A program made the translations under genes and the position numbers. Source: Aliihoeflea sp023389195 (GTDB lineage Bacteria; Pseudomonadota; Alphaproteobacteria; Rhizobiales; Rhizobiaceae). From it: a stretch of DNA of 64,000 bases. The stretch's first letter is position 1, and each line of letters begins with the position of its first letter. The notes beneath the pieces were generated by a model. That model ran no database searches. It saw only the letters and a program-made list of their open reading frames with translations, and had not been told where the DNA came from. Positions 16,346-24,910 of the stretch are shown here, one piece after another. Where the stretch lies: positions 1-64,000 of the forward strand of contig JAEWET010000028.1 of assembly GCA_023389195.1 (NCBI GenBank). Direction: 5' to 3'.

Positions 16346-17050
16346 CTAGAAGGGAAGCACGGTGTCGACGACCTGCTGGCCCCAGGTCGGCTGCTGGACT
16401 TCCGACAGGCGTCCGCGTCCGCCATAGGAGACGCGGGCCTCGGCGATGCGCTCGTAGGAAATCGTGTTCTCGGCGCCGATGTCGGAGGGTCGCACGATGC
16501 CGGCGATGGTGAGGATGCGCAGTTCGGCGTTCACGCGCACTTCCTGCGAGCCCATGATCAGGAGATTGCCGTTTGGCAGCACGTCGGTGACGACGGCGGC
16601 GACGCGCATGTTGATCTGCTCTGAGCGCTCCGTGGTGCCGCGGCCGGTGCTCTGGCTGTTGCCCGATGCGGTGAGGTCCAGCCCGCCGCCGGTGGAAGCG
16701 CCCTGCCATCCGGCATTGCCGGACAGGCCCATCGTGCGCGCCGAGGTGCGGCGGCGATCGGATTCGTTGTTCAATTCGGCCCGGTCGTTGATCGAGATCA
16801 GCACCGTCAGGATGTCGCCATTGTCGAGCGCCCGGGCGTCGGTGAAGAGCCGGCTCTGGCGATCGTCCCAGAGCGAGTTGCGACGCACCTGCGGCGCATC
16901 GGGGTTCGGGTAGGTCATGGTCTGCTTGGTGCCGGAGACCACGCCGTAGCCGACCGGCGTCAGCTTCGGCTCCTTGCCGAGTTCGGCGGTCTGCGAACAG
17001 CCGGCGAGCGTCAGGAGGGCGAGGGCGGCAATGCCGTGGCGAGCGATCAT
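16346..17050 (-). CDS. flgH: Flagellar L-ring lipoprotein FlgH
   Basis: Outer-membrane ring protein of the basal body. The 234 residues begin with a lipoprotein signal with lipobox LAGC at about residues 15-18, and contain the FlgH signature SLWDDRQSRLFTDARALDNGDILTVLISINDRAELNNES and the C-terminal GIVRPSDIGAENTISYERIAEARVSYGGRG. It overlaps motE by 4 bases and precedes fliL. FlgI (P ring) and FlgA (chaperone) are encoded just upstream. Confidence 0.97.
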   Translation of the reverse strand: MIARHGIAALALLTLAGCSQTAELGKEPKLTPVGYGVVSGTKQTMTYPNPDAPQVRRNSLWDDRQSRLFTDARALDNGDILTVLISINDRAELNNESDRRRTSARTMGLSGNAGWQGASTGGGLDLTASGNSQSTGRGTTERSEQINMRVAAVVTDVLPNGNLLIMGSQEVRVNAELRILTIAGIVRPSDIGAENTISYERIAEARVSYGGRGRLSEVQQPTWGQQVVDTVLPF

Positions 17051-17544
17051 GACGGGTCCTTTTCGCGCGCGGCGCTCGCCATGATCGACGTCACGCCGGC
17101 AGCGGCCTTCGTTTCCATTTCATTCATGATGATGCCGGCCTTGCGGGCGTCGAGCTTCATCAGGATGCCGGCGGCAAGCTCCGGCCCGAGTTCGGTCAGG
17201 CGCTCGGCGGCGGCGTCGGGGCGCATGCGGCCGTAGATGTCGACGACATTGTCCTGCGCCTTGGCAAGGAACGTCTCGCGGCGGCGAAGCCATTCCTCGT
17301 ATTCGGCGCGCTTTTCCTCGAGTGCGGCGATGCGGGCATCGATCTCGGCCTGGAGGCTGCGCAGTTCCTCGGCCTGAAGCGCGTAGCGCTGGTCGCGGGC
17401 GGCGTCGGCGATGTTGGTGCAGAAGCGCTCTGCATCGTTCGAGACGATCTGCGTTTCCTGCGTGGCGGCCGGGCCGGCGACGAGGAGCAGGCAGCCGGCA
17501 ACGGCCGAAAGCCGCAATGTCTGGATGAAGGTCGAGTGTGTCAT
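17047..17544 (-). CDS. motE: MotE, folding chaperone of MotC
   Basis: Periplasmic chaperone specific for MotC in Sinorhizobium. The 165 residues have a signal peptide (LSAVAGCLLLVAGPAAT), a coiled coil (about residues 55-95, LQAEELRSLQAEIDARIAALEEKRAEYEEWLRRRE) and a C-terminal MgtE-N-like domain (MRPDAAAERLTELGPELAAGILMKLDARKAGIIMNEM). Its place between flgI and flgH matches S. meliloti. A Cys in the signal (AGC) raises the possibility of a lipoprotein, but the sequence after it does not look like a typical lipobox context. Confidence 0.9.
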   Translation of the reverse strand: MTHSTFIQTLRLSAVAGCLLLVAGPAATQETQIVSNDAERFCTNIADAARDQRYALQAEELRSLQAEIDARIAALEEKRAEYEEWLRRRETFLAKAQDNVVDIYGRMRPDAAAERLTELGPELAAGILMKLDARKAGIIMNEMETKAAAGVTSIMASAAREKDPS

Positions 17545-17552
17545 CGCGCGGC

Positions 17553-18656
17553 CTACTGCACCACCAGCTCGGCCTGAAGCGCGCCGGCGGTCTTGATGCC
17601 CTGGAGAATGGAGATGATGCCGTCCGGCTTGACGCCGAGGCGGTTGAGCCCGGCGACCAGCGTCTCGAGGTTCGGCCCGTCGAGAAGCGCGACCTGCGCG
17701 TCGGGCTGCTGGGCCTCGATCTGGGTGAAGTCCTCGATCGCCGTCTGTCCGTCGGTAAACGGATCGGGCTGGACGACCTGCGGCATTTCGGTGATGCGAA
17801 CCGTCAGCGTGCCGTGGCTGATCGCCACGCGGGCGATCTTGACGTCCTGACCGATGACGATGGTGCCGGTGCGCTCGTCGACGACGACGCGGGCGGGCGT
17901 GTCGGACTGGACGACGAGGTTTTCGATCTCGGCGTAGAAGCGCGCGGTCGAGACGTTTGCCGGCCGCGTGATCGTCACGGTGCGCGCGTCCTGCTCGGCG
18001 GCGACGGCGGTGCCGAAGCGCTGGCGGGCGTAGGTGTTGATCGCATCGGTAATGCGAACCGCGGTCGAGAAATCGGGGTTGCGCAGTTGCAGCGTCAGTG
18101 TCGTGTCTCCGTTGAACGAGCCGGGAACCTGCCGCTCGACGATGGCGCCGTTCGGCACGCGGCCGGCGGTGGGAACGCCCTGCGTCAGCGTTTCGGCCGC
18201 GCCCTGCGCGGTGAAGCCGGAGACGATGACGCCGCCTTGTGCCACCGCATAGATGTCGCCGTCGGGCGCGCGCAGCGGGGTCATGACAAGTGTGCCGCCC
18301 TGCAGCGAGGCGGCGTCGCCCATCGACGAGACGTTGACGTCGATGCGGGCGCCGGACTGGACGAAGGCGGGCAGGTTGGCGGTGACGATGACGGCCGCGA
18401 CGTTGCGGGAGCGCGCGGCCGACCCTTGCGAGGCGATGCCGAGATTTTCAAGCATGGCGCGGATCGACTGTTCGGTGAACGGCGAGTTGCGCAGGCTGTC
18501 GCCCGAGCCCTGCAGGCCGATGACGAGGCCGTAGCCGACGAGCTGGTTGTCGCGCGCGCTCTGGAGCGTCGCGACGTCCTTGATGCGCGAGGTCGCGCCG
18601 GCCGGCAGCGCGAAGGCTGCCAGCGCAGCGAGGATGACGATCGCGATGCGCTTCAT
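17553..18656 (-). CDS. flgI: Flagellar P-ring protein FlgI
   Basis: Periplasmic ring around the rod, assembled with the help of FlgA. The 367 residues have a signal peptide (IAIVILAALAAFALPAGATS) and highly conserved FlgI stretches: RIKDVATLQSARDNQLVGYGLVIGLQGSGD, NVAAVIVTANLPAFVQSGARIDVNVSSMGDA, LQGGTLVMTPLRAPDGDIYAVAQGG and VVDERTGTIVIGQDVKI. It overlaps flgA by 4 bases and leads into motE and flgH. Confidence 0.98.
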   Translation of the reverse strand: MKRIAIVILAALAAFALPAGATSRIKDVATLQSARDNQLVGYGLVIGLQGSGDSLRNSPFTEQSIRAMLENLGIASQGSAARSRNVAAVIVTANLPAFVQSGARIDVNVSSMGDAASLQGGTLVMTPLRAPDGDIYAVAQGGVIVSGFTAQGAAETLTQGVPTAGRVPNGAIVERQVPGSFNGDTTLTLQLRNPDFSTAVRITDAINTYARQRFGTAVAAEQDARTVTITRPANVSTARFYAEIENLVVQSDTPARVVVDERTGTIVIGQDVKIARVAISHGTLTVRITEMPQVVQPDPFTDGQTAIEDFTQIEAQQPDAQVALLDGPNLETLVAGLNRLGVKPDGIISILQGIKTAGALQAELVVQ

Positions 18657-19111
18657 GATGCGGAGACCCGGACCGTGCCGTCGGCCATGACGACGCCGGA
18701 GACGACTGCGCCGGAATCGAGATTGCGGATGCGCACGATGTCGCCGGTCGAGCCCGGCTGGAGCGGAACGCCGGTGACGGAAATGACGAGCGGGCCCTGC
18801 ACGAACTGCATCTCGACCGGCTTTCCGGCCTCGACGACATAGGCTTCGCGCAATGCCGCGACCGCGACCATGCGGCCGGGCAGCAGCGTGTTCTTCGCGA
18901 CCTTGCCGGCGAACTGTTCCATGTCGAGCGCGTAGATGGAGGGGTTCGGAAGCTGGCGGCGCAGCGGCACGACTTCGAGCAGGTCGAAGCCGATTTCCTG
19001 GCCTGGATAGATGACGCGCGTCGGCACCACGACCGTTTCCTGCGCGGCCGCAAAGGCCGGAGCGAGGAGGGCGAGGGCGGCGAAGGCGATGCCGATCATG
19101 CGACGCGACAT
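18653..19111 (-). CDS. flgA: P-ring assembly chaperone FlgA
   Basis: Periplasmic chaperone needed for FlgI ring formation. The 152 residues have a signal peptide (MIGIAFAALALLAPAFAAAQ) and the SAF-like domain (VVVPTRVIYPGQEIGFDLLEVVPL, KNTLLPGRMVAVAALREAYVVEAGKPVEM, LQPGSTGDIVRIRNLDSGAVVSGVV). This is the short FlgA form with one SAF module rather than the longer enteric one. It sits between flgG and flgI. Confidence 0.95.
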   Translation of the reverse strand: MSRRMIGIAFAALALLAPAFAAAQETVVVPTRVIYPGQEIGFDLLEVVPLRRQLPNPSIYALDMEQFAGKVAKNTLLPGRMVAVAALREAYVVEAGKPVEMQFVQGPLVISVTGVPLQPGSTGDIVRIRNLDSGAVVSGVVMADGTVRVSAS

Positions 19112-19117
19112 GGCGTC

Positions 19118-19906
19118 CTACCTCATGTTCTGCGAAACGGTCGCCGCCATCTGGTCGGCGGTCGTGATGACCTTGGAATTCATCTCGTAGCCGCGCTGGG
19201 CGTTGATCAGCTCGGTGATTTCGCGAACCGGATCGACGTTGGAGCTTTCGAGATACCCTTGCGCGATGGTGCCGAGGCCGGCGATGCCGGGCAGGCCCTG
19301 CACCGGATCGCCCGAAGCGCCCGTCTGGCGGAAGAGATTGTCGCCGAGCGGCGCGAGGCCCGCATCGTTGGCGAAGGCGACGAGGTTCAACTGGCCGAGT
19401 TCGGCCGGCTCTTCCTGGCCGGGGATGCGCGCGAAGACCTGGCCCGAGCCGTTGACCGTGAAGTCGAGCGCGTTTTCCGGCACGACGATGTTGGGCAGGA
19501 CGCGCATGCCCTGCACCGTCACCACCTCGCCCTCGGCATTCAAGTTGAACGCGCCGGCGCGGGTGTAGAGCACCTCGCCGTCCGGCCCCTCGATCTCGAA
19601 CCAGCCGCCGCCCTGGATGGCGAGGTCGTGCGTGTTGCCGGTGGTGGCGAGCGCGCCCTGCATGTGGACGTTGCGGACAGCGGCCAGCTTGACGCCGAGG
19701 CCGAAGCTCGCGCCTTCCGGCACGACGCCGGTATCGGCGCGCGCGGGCACGCCCTGCAGGCGGTCGACCTGGTAGAGAAGATCGGTGAACTCGGCGCGGG
19801 CCCGCTTGAAGCCCGTCGTGTTCAGGTTTGCGATGTTGTTGGCAATGACTTCGAGATTGGCCTGCTGGGCCGTCATGCCTGTAGCCGCGATGGCGAGCGC
19901 TTTCAT
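19118..19906 (-). CDS. flgG: Distal rod protein FlgG
   Basis: Forms the distal part of the flagellar rod. The 262 residues are typical, with the N-terminal motif ALAIAATGMTAQQANLEVIANNIANLNTTGFKR, the LAIQGGGWFEIEGPDGEVLYTRAGAF segment, and the C-terminal LESSNVDPVREITELINAQRGYEMNSKVITTADQM. It lies 13 bases downstream of fliE and just before flgA. Confidence 0.98.
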   Translation of the reverse strand: MKALAIAATGMTAQQANLEVIANNIANLNTTGFKRARAEFTDLLYQVDRLQGVPARADTGVVPEGASFGLGVKLAAVRNVHMQGALATTGNTHDLAIQGGGWFEIEGPDGEVLYTRAGAFNLNAEGEVVTVQGMRVLPNIVVPENALDFTVNGSGQVFARIPGQEEPAELGQLNLVAFANDAGLAPLGDNLFRQTGASGDPVQGLPGIAGLGTIAQGYLESSNVDPVREITELINAQRGYEMNSKVITTADQMAATVSQNMR

Positions 19907-19919
19907 GGTGTCGTCTCCG

Positions 19920-20231
19920 TCAGATCTGCATGCGGCTGATTTCGAGGTAGGAACTCACGATCTTGTCGCGGATCGCGATGGCTGCCTGGAGCGACTGCTC
20001 GGCGCTCATGACCGCGTCGACCACTTCGCGTGTCTCCAGTCCGCCCTGCATCCCCTTGAAGGAGGCCTGCTCGGCGTTCTGAAGCTTGCCGATGGTCGCC
20101 ATGGCGGTGTCGCCGAGCGCATCAGTGAAGCTCTGGCCGATGGAGGGCGCCTGCGCGGGCTGCGCGAAAGCGGCTTCGAAAGGCTTGGCGGTGCCGCCAA
20201 TGTTCTGGAGGCCGGGAATGGCAGTCAGCAT
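19920..20231 (-). CDS. fliE: MS ring-rod junction protein FliE
   Basis: Links the MS ring to the proximal rod. The 103 residues are of normal length, with a variable N terminus and the conserved C-terminal helix KGMQGGLETREVVDAVMSAEQSLQAAIAIRDKIVSSYLEISRMQI. The start overlaps the flgC stop by one base, so translation is coupled. Confidence 0.95.
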   Translation of the reverse strand: MLTAIPGLQNIGGTAKPFEAAFAQPAQAPSIGQSFTDALGDTAMATIGKLQNAEQASFKGMQGGLETREVVDAVMSAEQSLQAAIAIRDKIVSSYLEISRMQI

Positions 20232-20647
20232 CAGGTGCTCCGCATCAGGTCGATTGTCATGGAGATGAGTTCGCGCGCCTGCTTGATGACCTGCAGATTG
20301 GCGTCATAGCCGCGATTGGCCTCGCGCATGTCGGCCATCTCGATCAGCATGTTGACGTTGGGCATGCGCACATAGCCGTTGGCGTCGGCCGCCTCGTGGC
20401 CCGGCAGATATTCGAGCGGGAAGGCGGTCTGGTCGTTGGCGATCGAGGTGACGTTGACGAAGGAGCCGCCCGAGGCGCGGTCGAGTTCGGCCGCGAAGGT
20501 GATCGTCTTGCGCTGGAACGGGTCGGCGCCGGGCGTCGAGGCGGTCGACTGGGCGTTCGCCATATTTTCAGAGACGATGCGTAGCCGCTCGGACTGCGCG
20601 CCGAGACCGGACGCGGCGACTTTCATGGAAGTGAGAAGCGGGTCCAT
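20231..20647 (-). CDS. flgC: Proximal rod protein FlgC
   Basis: Rod subunit of 138 residues with the rod motif MKVAASGLGAQSERLRIVSENMANAQST at the N terminus, the family segment PGHEAADANGYVRMPNVNMLIEMADMREANRGYDAN, and a short C-terminal helix. It lies 5 bases downstream of flgB and overlaps fliE. Confidence 0.97.
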   Translation of the reverse strand: MDPLLTSMKVAASGLGAQSERLRIVSENMANAQSTASTPGADPFQRKTITFAAELDRASGGSFVNVTSIANDQTAFPLEYLPGHEAADANGYVRMPNVNMLIEMADMREANRGYDANLQVIKQARELISMTIDLMRST

Positions 20648-20652
20648 CTGCG

Positions 20653-21033
20653 TCAGCCTCGCGTCGTCATCAGATACATGCGGTGAAAGGCCTTCACGAT
20701 GCCCGTATTGAGCTCCAGCCCGCGGCGGACTTCGCCCGCCTTCATCAGTTCTTCCTCGATCGCCACCGTGTTCTTCGACGGCAGTTCGGCGCCGGAGATT
20801 TCATTCTCGCGGATCTGGAAATCCTGGTTCGTTGCGCCGAGCGAGACGTGGTTGACATGCGTCTGCTGCAGCGAAACGCGCGTGTTGGACAGAACCTGTT
20901 CGAACGGCTCGATGTCCTTCGACGCGTAGCCGGGCGTGTTCACATTGGCGATGTTGCCCGACACGGTCGCCTGACGGACCGAAAGCCACTTGGCCTGTTC
21001 GGAGGCCAACGAGAACAGGTTGACTGGTTGCAT
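20653..21033 (-). CDS. flgB: Proximal rod protein FlgB
   Basis: Rod subunit of 126 residues with N-terminal LASEQAKWLSVRQATVSGNIANVNTPGYASKDIEPF, a classic FlgB pattern, and C-terminal NTVAIEEELMKAGEVRRGLELNTGIVKAFHRM. It follows the unknown membrane protein gene by 63 bases within the long operon, so a minor internal promoter is possible, but no copy of the shared box precedes it. Confidence 0.96.
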   Translation of the reverse strand: MQPVNLFSLASEQAKWLSVRQATVSGNIANVNTPGYASKDIEPFEQVLSNTRVSLQQTHVNHVSLGATNQDFQIRENEISGAELPSKNTVAIEEELMKAGEVRRGLELNTGIVKAFHRMYLMTTRG

Positions 21034-21096
21034 GACATATTCCTCGATCTTGACGAGGAACCTAGCGGGCCAGTCTTGCGTCAGCCTTGCGGATGG

Positions 21097-21636
21097 TTAC
21101 TCGACGGTAAAGATCGAGCCGTTCGAATTGACCAGCACCCACCCGCCGTCGCGCTGTTCGATCGATGCGACCGTCGTCGCATCGGGAAGGGCGGAGCCCG
21201 GCTGGACGACGAAGAGGCCGCCATCGTCCTCGATCATGGCGCGGCCATTGGCGACGTGGACGAGGCGATAGACGGGAAGTTCGCCGGGGAAGGGCTGGTC
21301 GGCGACCGCTTCGCGCGGCTCGTCGGCGCCCGGCGTGCCGGTCGCGAAGAGATCGAGCTCCATCACCGGAAACTCGTCGGGCGTCATCGGCGCCATGACG
21401 AGAGGGGGCTGGACCGTCGAGGCATCGGGACGGCCGGGCGTCATGTTGCCGGAAAAGCGCATCTCGGGCGGCGAGAACTGCTCCTGATTGAGGAATACGT
21501 ACCAGGGAAAGACCGCGCAGGCGAAGGCGAGGCCGAGCCCGCCGGCGGTGATGACGATGTCGCCCTTCGTCAGCCCGCGCCGGTGCAAGAACCGCTTCCA
21601 GGCGGTGTCGTGGTGGTCAGTTTGCAGCGGGCGCAA
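21097..21636 (-). CDS. Unknown single-pass membrane protein between fliI and flgB
   Basis: The start is TTG at 21636, supported by AAGGAG seven bases upstream; it overlaps the fliI end by 20 bases. The 179 residues contain a basic cytoplasmic N terminus (KRFLHRRGLTKGDIV), one membrane helix (about 29-48, VITAGGLGLAFACAVFPWYV), a Pro-rich periplasmic linker, and a small C-terminal beta-rich domain (about 115-179: LPVYRLVHVANGRAMIEDDGGLFVVQPGSALPD and VASIEQRDGGWVLVNSNGSI). The layout recalls GspC/PilP-like proteins, but this is only shape. It occupies the position of fliJ in many flagellar operons yet has no FliJ coiled coil. Function unknown. Confidence 0.85.
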   Translation of the reverse strand: MRPLQTDHHDTAWKRFLHRRGLTKGDIVITAGGLGLAFACAVFPWYVFLNQEQFSPPEMRFSGNMTPGRPDASTVQPPLVMAPMTPDEFPVMELDLFATGTPGADEPREAVADQPFPGELPVYRLVHVANGRAMIEDDGGLFVVQPGSALPDATTVASIEQRDGGWVLVNSNGSIFTVE

Positions 21637-22981
21637 CAGGTTGCTCCTTGGGCTTCAGGCCGGTGGCCAGGTCGGCGAACGGGTCCCGCGAGGGACCGTC
21701 ATGCGGGGATTGCGCGAGCGCGGCATAGACGAGCGGTACCTGCCGGACGGCCTGGTCGAGCTCGTGGTCGGCGCCGGGCTGGTAGCCGCCGAGAAGGCGG
21801 ATGTCGCGGGTATCCTCGAAGCGAGCAATCAGCGCCTTGAGCATCGTGACCAGCTTGCGCTCGTCGGGCGACCATGCCTTGGAACTCAGGCGCGAGATCG
21901 AGGCCAGCGGGTCGACCGGCGGATAGCGGCCCTGCTCGGCAATGGTGCGTTCCAGCACGACATGGCCATCGAGAATGCCGCGCGTGGCGTCGGCGACTGG
22001 GTCGTTGTGGTCGTCGCCATCGATGAGGACCGACAGGATTGCCGTGATCGAACCTTCGCCGGCGGGACCGGGGCCGGCGCGTTCGAGAAGTTTGGGCAGG
22101 TCGGTGAAGACCGACGCGGGATAGCCGCGCGCGACGGGCGGTTCGCCGGCTGCGATCGCGACCTCGCGCAGGGCATGGGCGTAGCGCGTGATCGAATCGA
22201 GGACCAGGAGCACGCGGTCGCCGCGGGCGCGGAAATATTCGGCGACGCTCATCGCCGTTTCGGGCGCGCGCCGGCGCATCATCGCGCTCTCGTCGCTGGT
22301 CGAGACGACCGCGACGGTCTTGTTGATCGCCTTGCCGATCGTGTCTTCCAGGAATTCGCGCACCTCGCGGCCGCGCTCGCCGATCAGCGCGACGACGACG
22401 GTGTCGAAGGCGTCGGCATTGGCGAGCATCGCCAGAAGCGTCGACTTGCCGACGCCCGAGCCGGCGAAGACGCCCATGCGCTGACCGTAGCAAAGCGGGG
22501 TGAAGATATCGATGATCTTGACGCCGGTGCGAAACGGCTTGTCGACGCGCTGGCGCGACATGGCCGCGGGCGCGGACCGCGCCTTGTCGGACGTTCCCGG
22601 CGCGACGGGGCCGAAGCCGTCGATCGGCCGGCAAAGCGCGTCGATGGCGCGGCCGCGCCACGAGACGTCGGGTGAGAGCCCGAGCGGGCCGACGATCGTG
22701 ACCGTCTCGCCGACACCGGCATCCGCCGAGCGGTCGAAGGGCGAGACCATCACGCCGGAGGAGGCGATCTGCACCACTTCGCCGAGTTTCAGCCCGGCGC
22801 GCGAGCGCAGTTCGACGACGTCGCCGAGGCGCGCGGTGCGGGTCAGACCGTCGACCATGATGTGAGTGGCGGTGACTTCGGTCACGCGGCCGCCGGAGCG
22901 CACGAGCCCGTCGGCATCGGCAAAGCGCAGATGCAGCCGTTCGAGCGCTTCGAGTGCGGTCGGGACCGGGATCGATCTCAT
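21617..22981 (-). CDS. fliI: Flagellum-specific export ATPase FliI
   Basis: Hexameric ATPase of the flagellar type III export apparatus, related to the F1 beta subunit. The 454 residues include the N-terminal beta-barrel, the Walker A motif GVFAGSGVGKSTLL (about residue 170), Walker B RVLLVLDSITRYAHALREVAIAAGEPP, and the arginine-finger region near ISRLSSKAWSPDERK. Its likely partner FliH is encoded far away after fliF; no FliJ gene is visible. It lies 1 base after flgF. Confidence 0.98.
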   Translation of the reverse strand: MRSIPVPTALEALERLHLRFADADGLVRSGGRVTEVTATHIMVDGLTRTARLGDVVELRSRAGLKLGEVVQIASSGVMVSPFDRSADAGVGETVTIVGPLGLSPDVSWRGRAIDALCRPIDGFGPVAPGTSDKARSAPAAMSRQRVDKPFRTGVKIIDIFTPLCYGQRMGVFAGSGVGKSTLLAMLANADAFDTVVVALIGERGREVREFLEDTIGKAINKTVAVVSTSDESAMMRRRAPETAMSVAEYFRARGDRVLLVLDSITRYAHALREVAIAAGEPPVARGYPASVFTDLPKLLERAGPGPAGEGSITAILSVLIDGDDHNDPVADATRGILDGHVVLERTIAEQGRYPPVDPLASISRLSSKAWSPDERKLVTMLKALIARFEDTRDIRLLGGYQPGADHELDQAVRQVPLVYAALAQSPHDGPSRDPFADLATGLKPKEQPVAPAAN

Positions 22982-22982
22982 G

Positions 22983-23702
22983 CTATGCGCCCAGCGCCTT
23001 CACCGCTTCGTCGAGCTTGCTCTCGCTGCTGCGGGTCAGCGCCGCCATGTTTTCGAAGGCGCGCTGGACCTGGATCAGGCGCGTCATTTCCAGCACTGGG
23101 TCGACGTTGGAATTCTCGACGAAGCCCTGCATCACGCCGACATCGATCCGGTCGACGACGGGCTGCGGCTCGGTCGGCGGGACGACGCCGGAATTGCCGT
23201 AGCGGACGAAATCGGCGCCGGGCGTGAATTCGAACAGGCCGATGCCGCCGACCAGATTGCCGCCCTGGCGGATGATGCCGTCGGCCGAGACGACCGGCGG
23301 GCCGGCCTGCGGGTCGAGGATGATCTCGGCGCCGCCGGCATCGACGACCGGATGGCCCTCGATCGAGACGAGCTGGCCGTTGGGCTGGATGGTGAAGCGG
23401 CCGTCGCGGGTCATGATGAGGCCCTGCGGGGTCTGGATGCCAAACCAGGCCTCGCCCTTGATCGCCATGTCGAGCGGGTTGCCGGTTTCCTTCATGCCGC
23501 CCGATGCGGTGGAAAGATAGGTTTCGCCGGTCGACACGAACGACATCGAGCCCTTGCCCATGCCGGAGACGAGGTCCTCGAACTTCACGCCGGTGGCGCG
23601 AAAGCCGACCGTGCCGGCATTGGCGACGTTGTCGGCGATGGTGGTGAGGCGACGCTCGAGCGCGACCTGGGAGGATAGGGCGACGTAGAGTCCGGGCTGC
23701 AC
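22983..23702 (-). CDS. flgF: Proximal rod protein FlgF
   Basis: Rod protein of 239 residues, with ALERRLTTIADNVANAGTVGFRA near the N terminus, NPLDMAIKGEAWFGIQTPQGLIMTRDGRF in the middle, and the C-terminal VENSNVDPVLEMTRLIQVQRAFENMAALTRSSES motif. The start is GTG at 23702 with GAGG upstream. It follows the DUF1217 gene by ten bases and precedes fliI, an order shared with Sinorhizobium. Confidence 0.95.
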   Translation of the reverse strand: MQPGLYVALSSQVALERRLTTIADNVANAGTVGFRATGVKFEDLVSGMGKGSMSFVSTGETYLSTASGGMKETGNPLDMAIKGEAWFGIQTPQGLIMTRDGRFTIQPNGQLVSIEGHPVVDAGGAEIILDPQAGPPVVSADGIIRQGGNLVGGIGLFEFTPGADFVRYGNSGVVPPTEPQPVVDRIDVGVMQGFVENSNVDPVLEMTRLIQVQRAFENMAALTRSSESKLDEAVKALGA

Positions 23703-23712
23703 GGGCGAGACC

Positions 23713-24828
23713 TCAGCTTTTCATTCGGGCGATGGTGAGAAGGACGTCCTGCGAGATGCCGAACTCGGGCTGCTGGAACAGCACCAGCGCCGGGTTGCTC
23801 GCGGCGCTCGACGGATTGTTCATCTCCCACATGGCGGCGAAGCGGGAGAGGAACTTGCCGAGCGCCTCGGGGTCCTTGAAATCCTCGATGTCGAGGCGGC
23901 TTTCGAAGAACTTCACCTGCTTGTCGATGTCGGACTGCGCGAAGGCGTCCGGAAGGCCGAGCGCGCCACGCACGACCTGGCCGAGCGCCCGGTCGCCGAG
24001 CACCTCGAACCAGTTGGAGATGCCGCCGGCCTTGCGCTCGAAATAGAGCGCGAGGCGCACGCCCTCGTTCTGCGTGCCGGCATCTTCTTCGAGCGTCTGG
24101 CGCAGATAGCTGCCGACGGCGAGGTCGCCTGCCTTGGTGAAGGTGGTGGCGCTCTCGCCATATTCGGCGAAATTGTAGGCCTGGACGAAGGCGAGGAGCT
24201 TGGGCTCCTCATCCTCGTCCTTCGCCAGCGCCTCGACGCCCTCGACGCCGCCCGCGAGCAGTTTGCGGATGAATTCGGGATCGCCGGCGCGGTCCTCCAG
24301 CCCGTAGGCGCGGATCGCGTAGTCGTAGAGGCGCTCGTTGGCGATGAGGCCTTCGGCGGAGGTGACGGTCGGGATGGTCTGCAGGTAGTAGGCCGTTTCG
24401 GCCTTCTGCGTCTCGGCCGGGATCAGGTCGCGCTTGGCGGCGAGGGCATAGAGATCGATCGCGCCGGTCTGGGCCGGGTTGTAGGTCGTCGCGCCCGCGC
24501 CGTGCCTGGCGAAGTCGAACGCCTTGGCGAACTCGGCATAGCGCTTGTCGGTCAGCTTGTTGGCGAAGGAATCGGGATCTTCGACGCCCTCTTCGAGCAC
24601 CTTGACCATGAAGGCCTTGGCATAGGCCATGTCCTGCAGGCCGAACGCCTTCATCGCGTAGTTGAAGAGGCGGTAGTCGTCGACGAACTCCTCGATCGTC
24701 GTGACCTTGGAGATGTTGGCGAGGTAATGGTCGGTCTCGCGCCGGACCACCGGCTGCGCCTCGATGCGCTCCAGCGAGCGATCGAGATTGCGCACGATGT
24801 TCTGATAGGTCGCAAGCGTCCCGATCAC
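23713..24828 (-). CDS. DUF1217-type flagellar protein with internal repeats
   Basis: First gene of the long flgF-fliI-...-fliP operon. The start is GTG at 24828 with GGGGA seven bases upstream; 371 residues, no signal peptide. Two similar helical units of about 75 residues are visible: residues about 41-117 (DYRLFNYAMKAFGLQDMAYAKAFMVKVLEEGV) and about 154-236 (NERLYDYAIRAYGLEDRAGDPEFIRKLLAGGV), each ending in AFDFARHGAGATTY or AYNFAEYGESATTF. A third, more distant unit follows (VVRGALGLPDAFAQSDIDKQVKFFESRL). Family members accompany flagellar genes in Hyphomicrobiales; biochemical role unknown. Confidence 0.9.
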   Translation of the reverse strand: MIGTLATYQNIVRNLDRSLERIEAQPVVRRETDHYLANISKVTTIEEFVDDYRLFNYAMKAFGLQDMAYAKAFMVKVLEEGVEDPDSFANKLTDKRYAEFAKAFDFARHGAGATTYNPAQTGAIDLYALAAKRDLIPAETQKAETAYYLQTIPTVTSAEGLIANERLYDYAIRAYGLEDRAGDPEFIRKLLAGGVEGVEALAKDEDEEPKLLAFVQAYNFAEYGESATTFTKAGDLAVGSYLRQTLEEDAGTQNEGVRLALYFERKAGGISNWFEVLGDRALGQVVRGALGLPDAFAQSDIDKQVKFFESRLDIEDFKDPEALGKFLSRFAAMWEMNNPSSAASNPALVLFQQPEFGISQDVLLTIARMKS

Positions 24829-24865
24829 GGCCGAATCCCCTCATCATCCAAATCGATAGGGCGGC

Positions 24866-24889
24866 ATAGCGCGAGCGGCTTGCGCGAAG
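24866..24889 (-). promoter_or_regulatory. Shared flagellar class II promoter box upstream of the DUF1217-fliP operon
   Basis: Minus strand reading: CTTCGCGCAAG, nine bases, CTAT; the CTAT lies 37 bases before the GTG start. It is back to back with the motA box at 24911-24934, with only 21 bases between the two 11-base cores, so one divergent control region may drive both large operons. Confidence 0.75.
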
Positions 24890-24910
24890 CTGGCAGTGGC
24901 GCCGTTCAAG

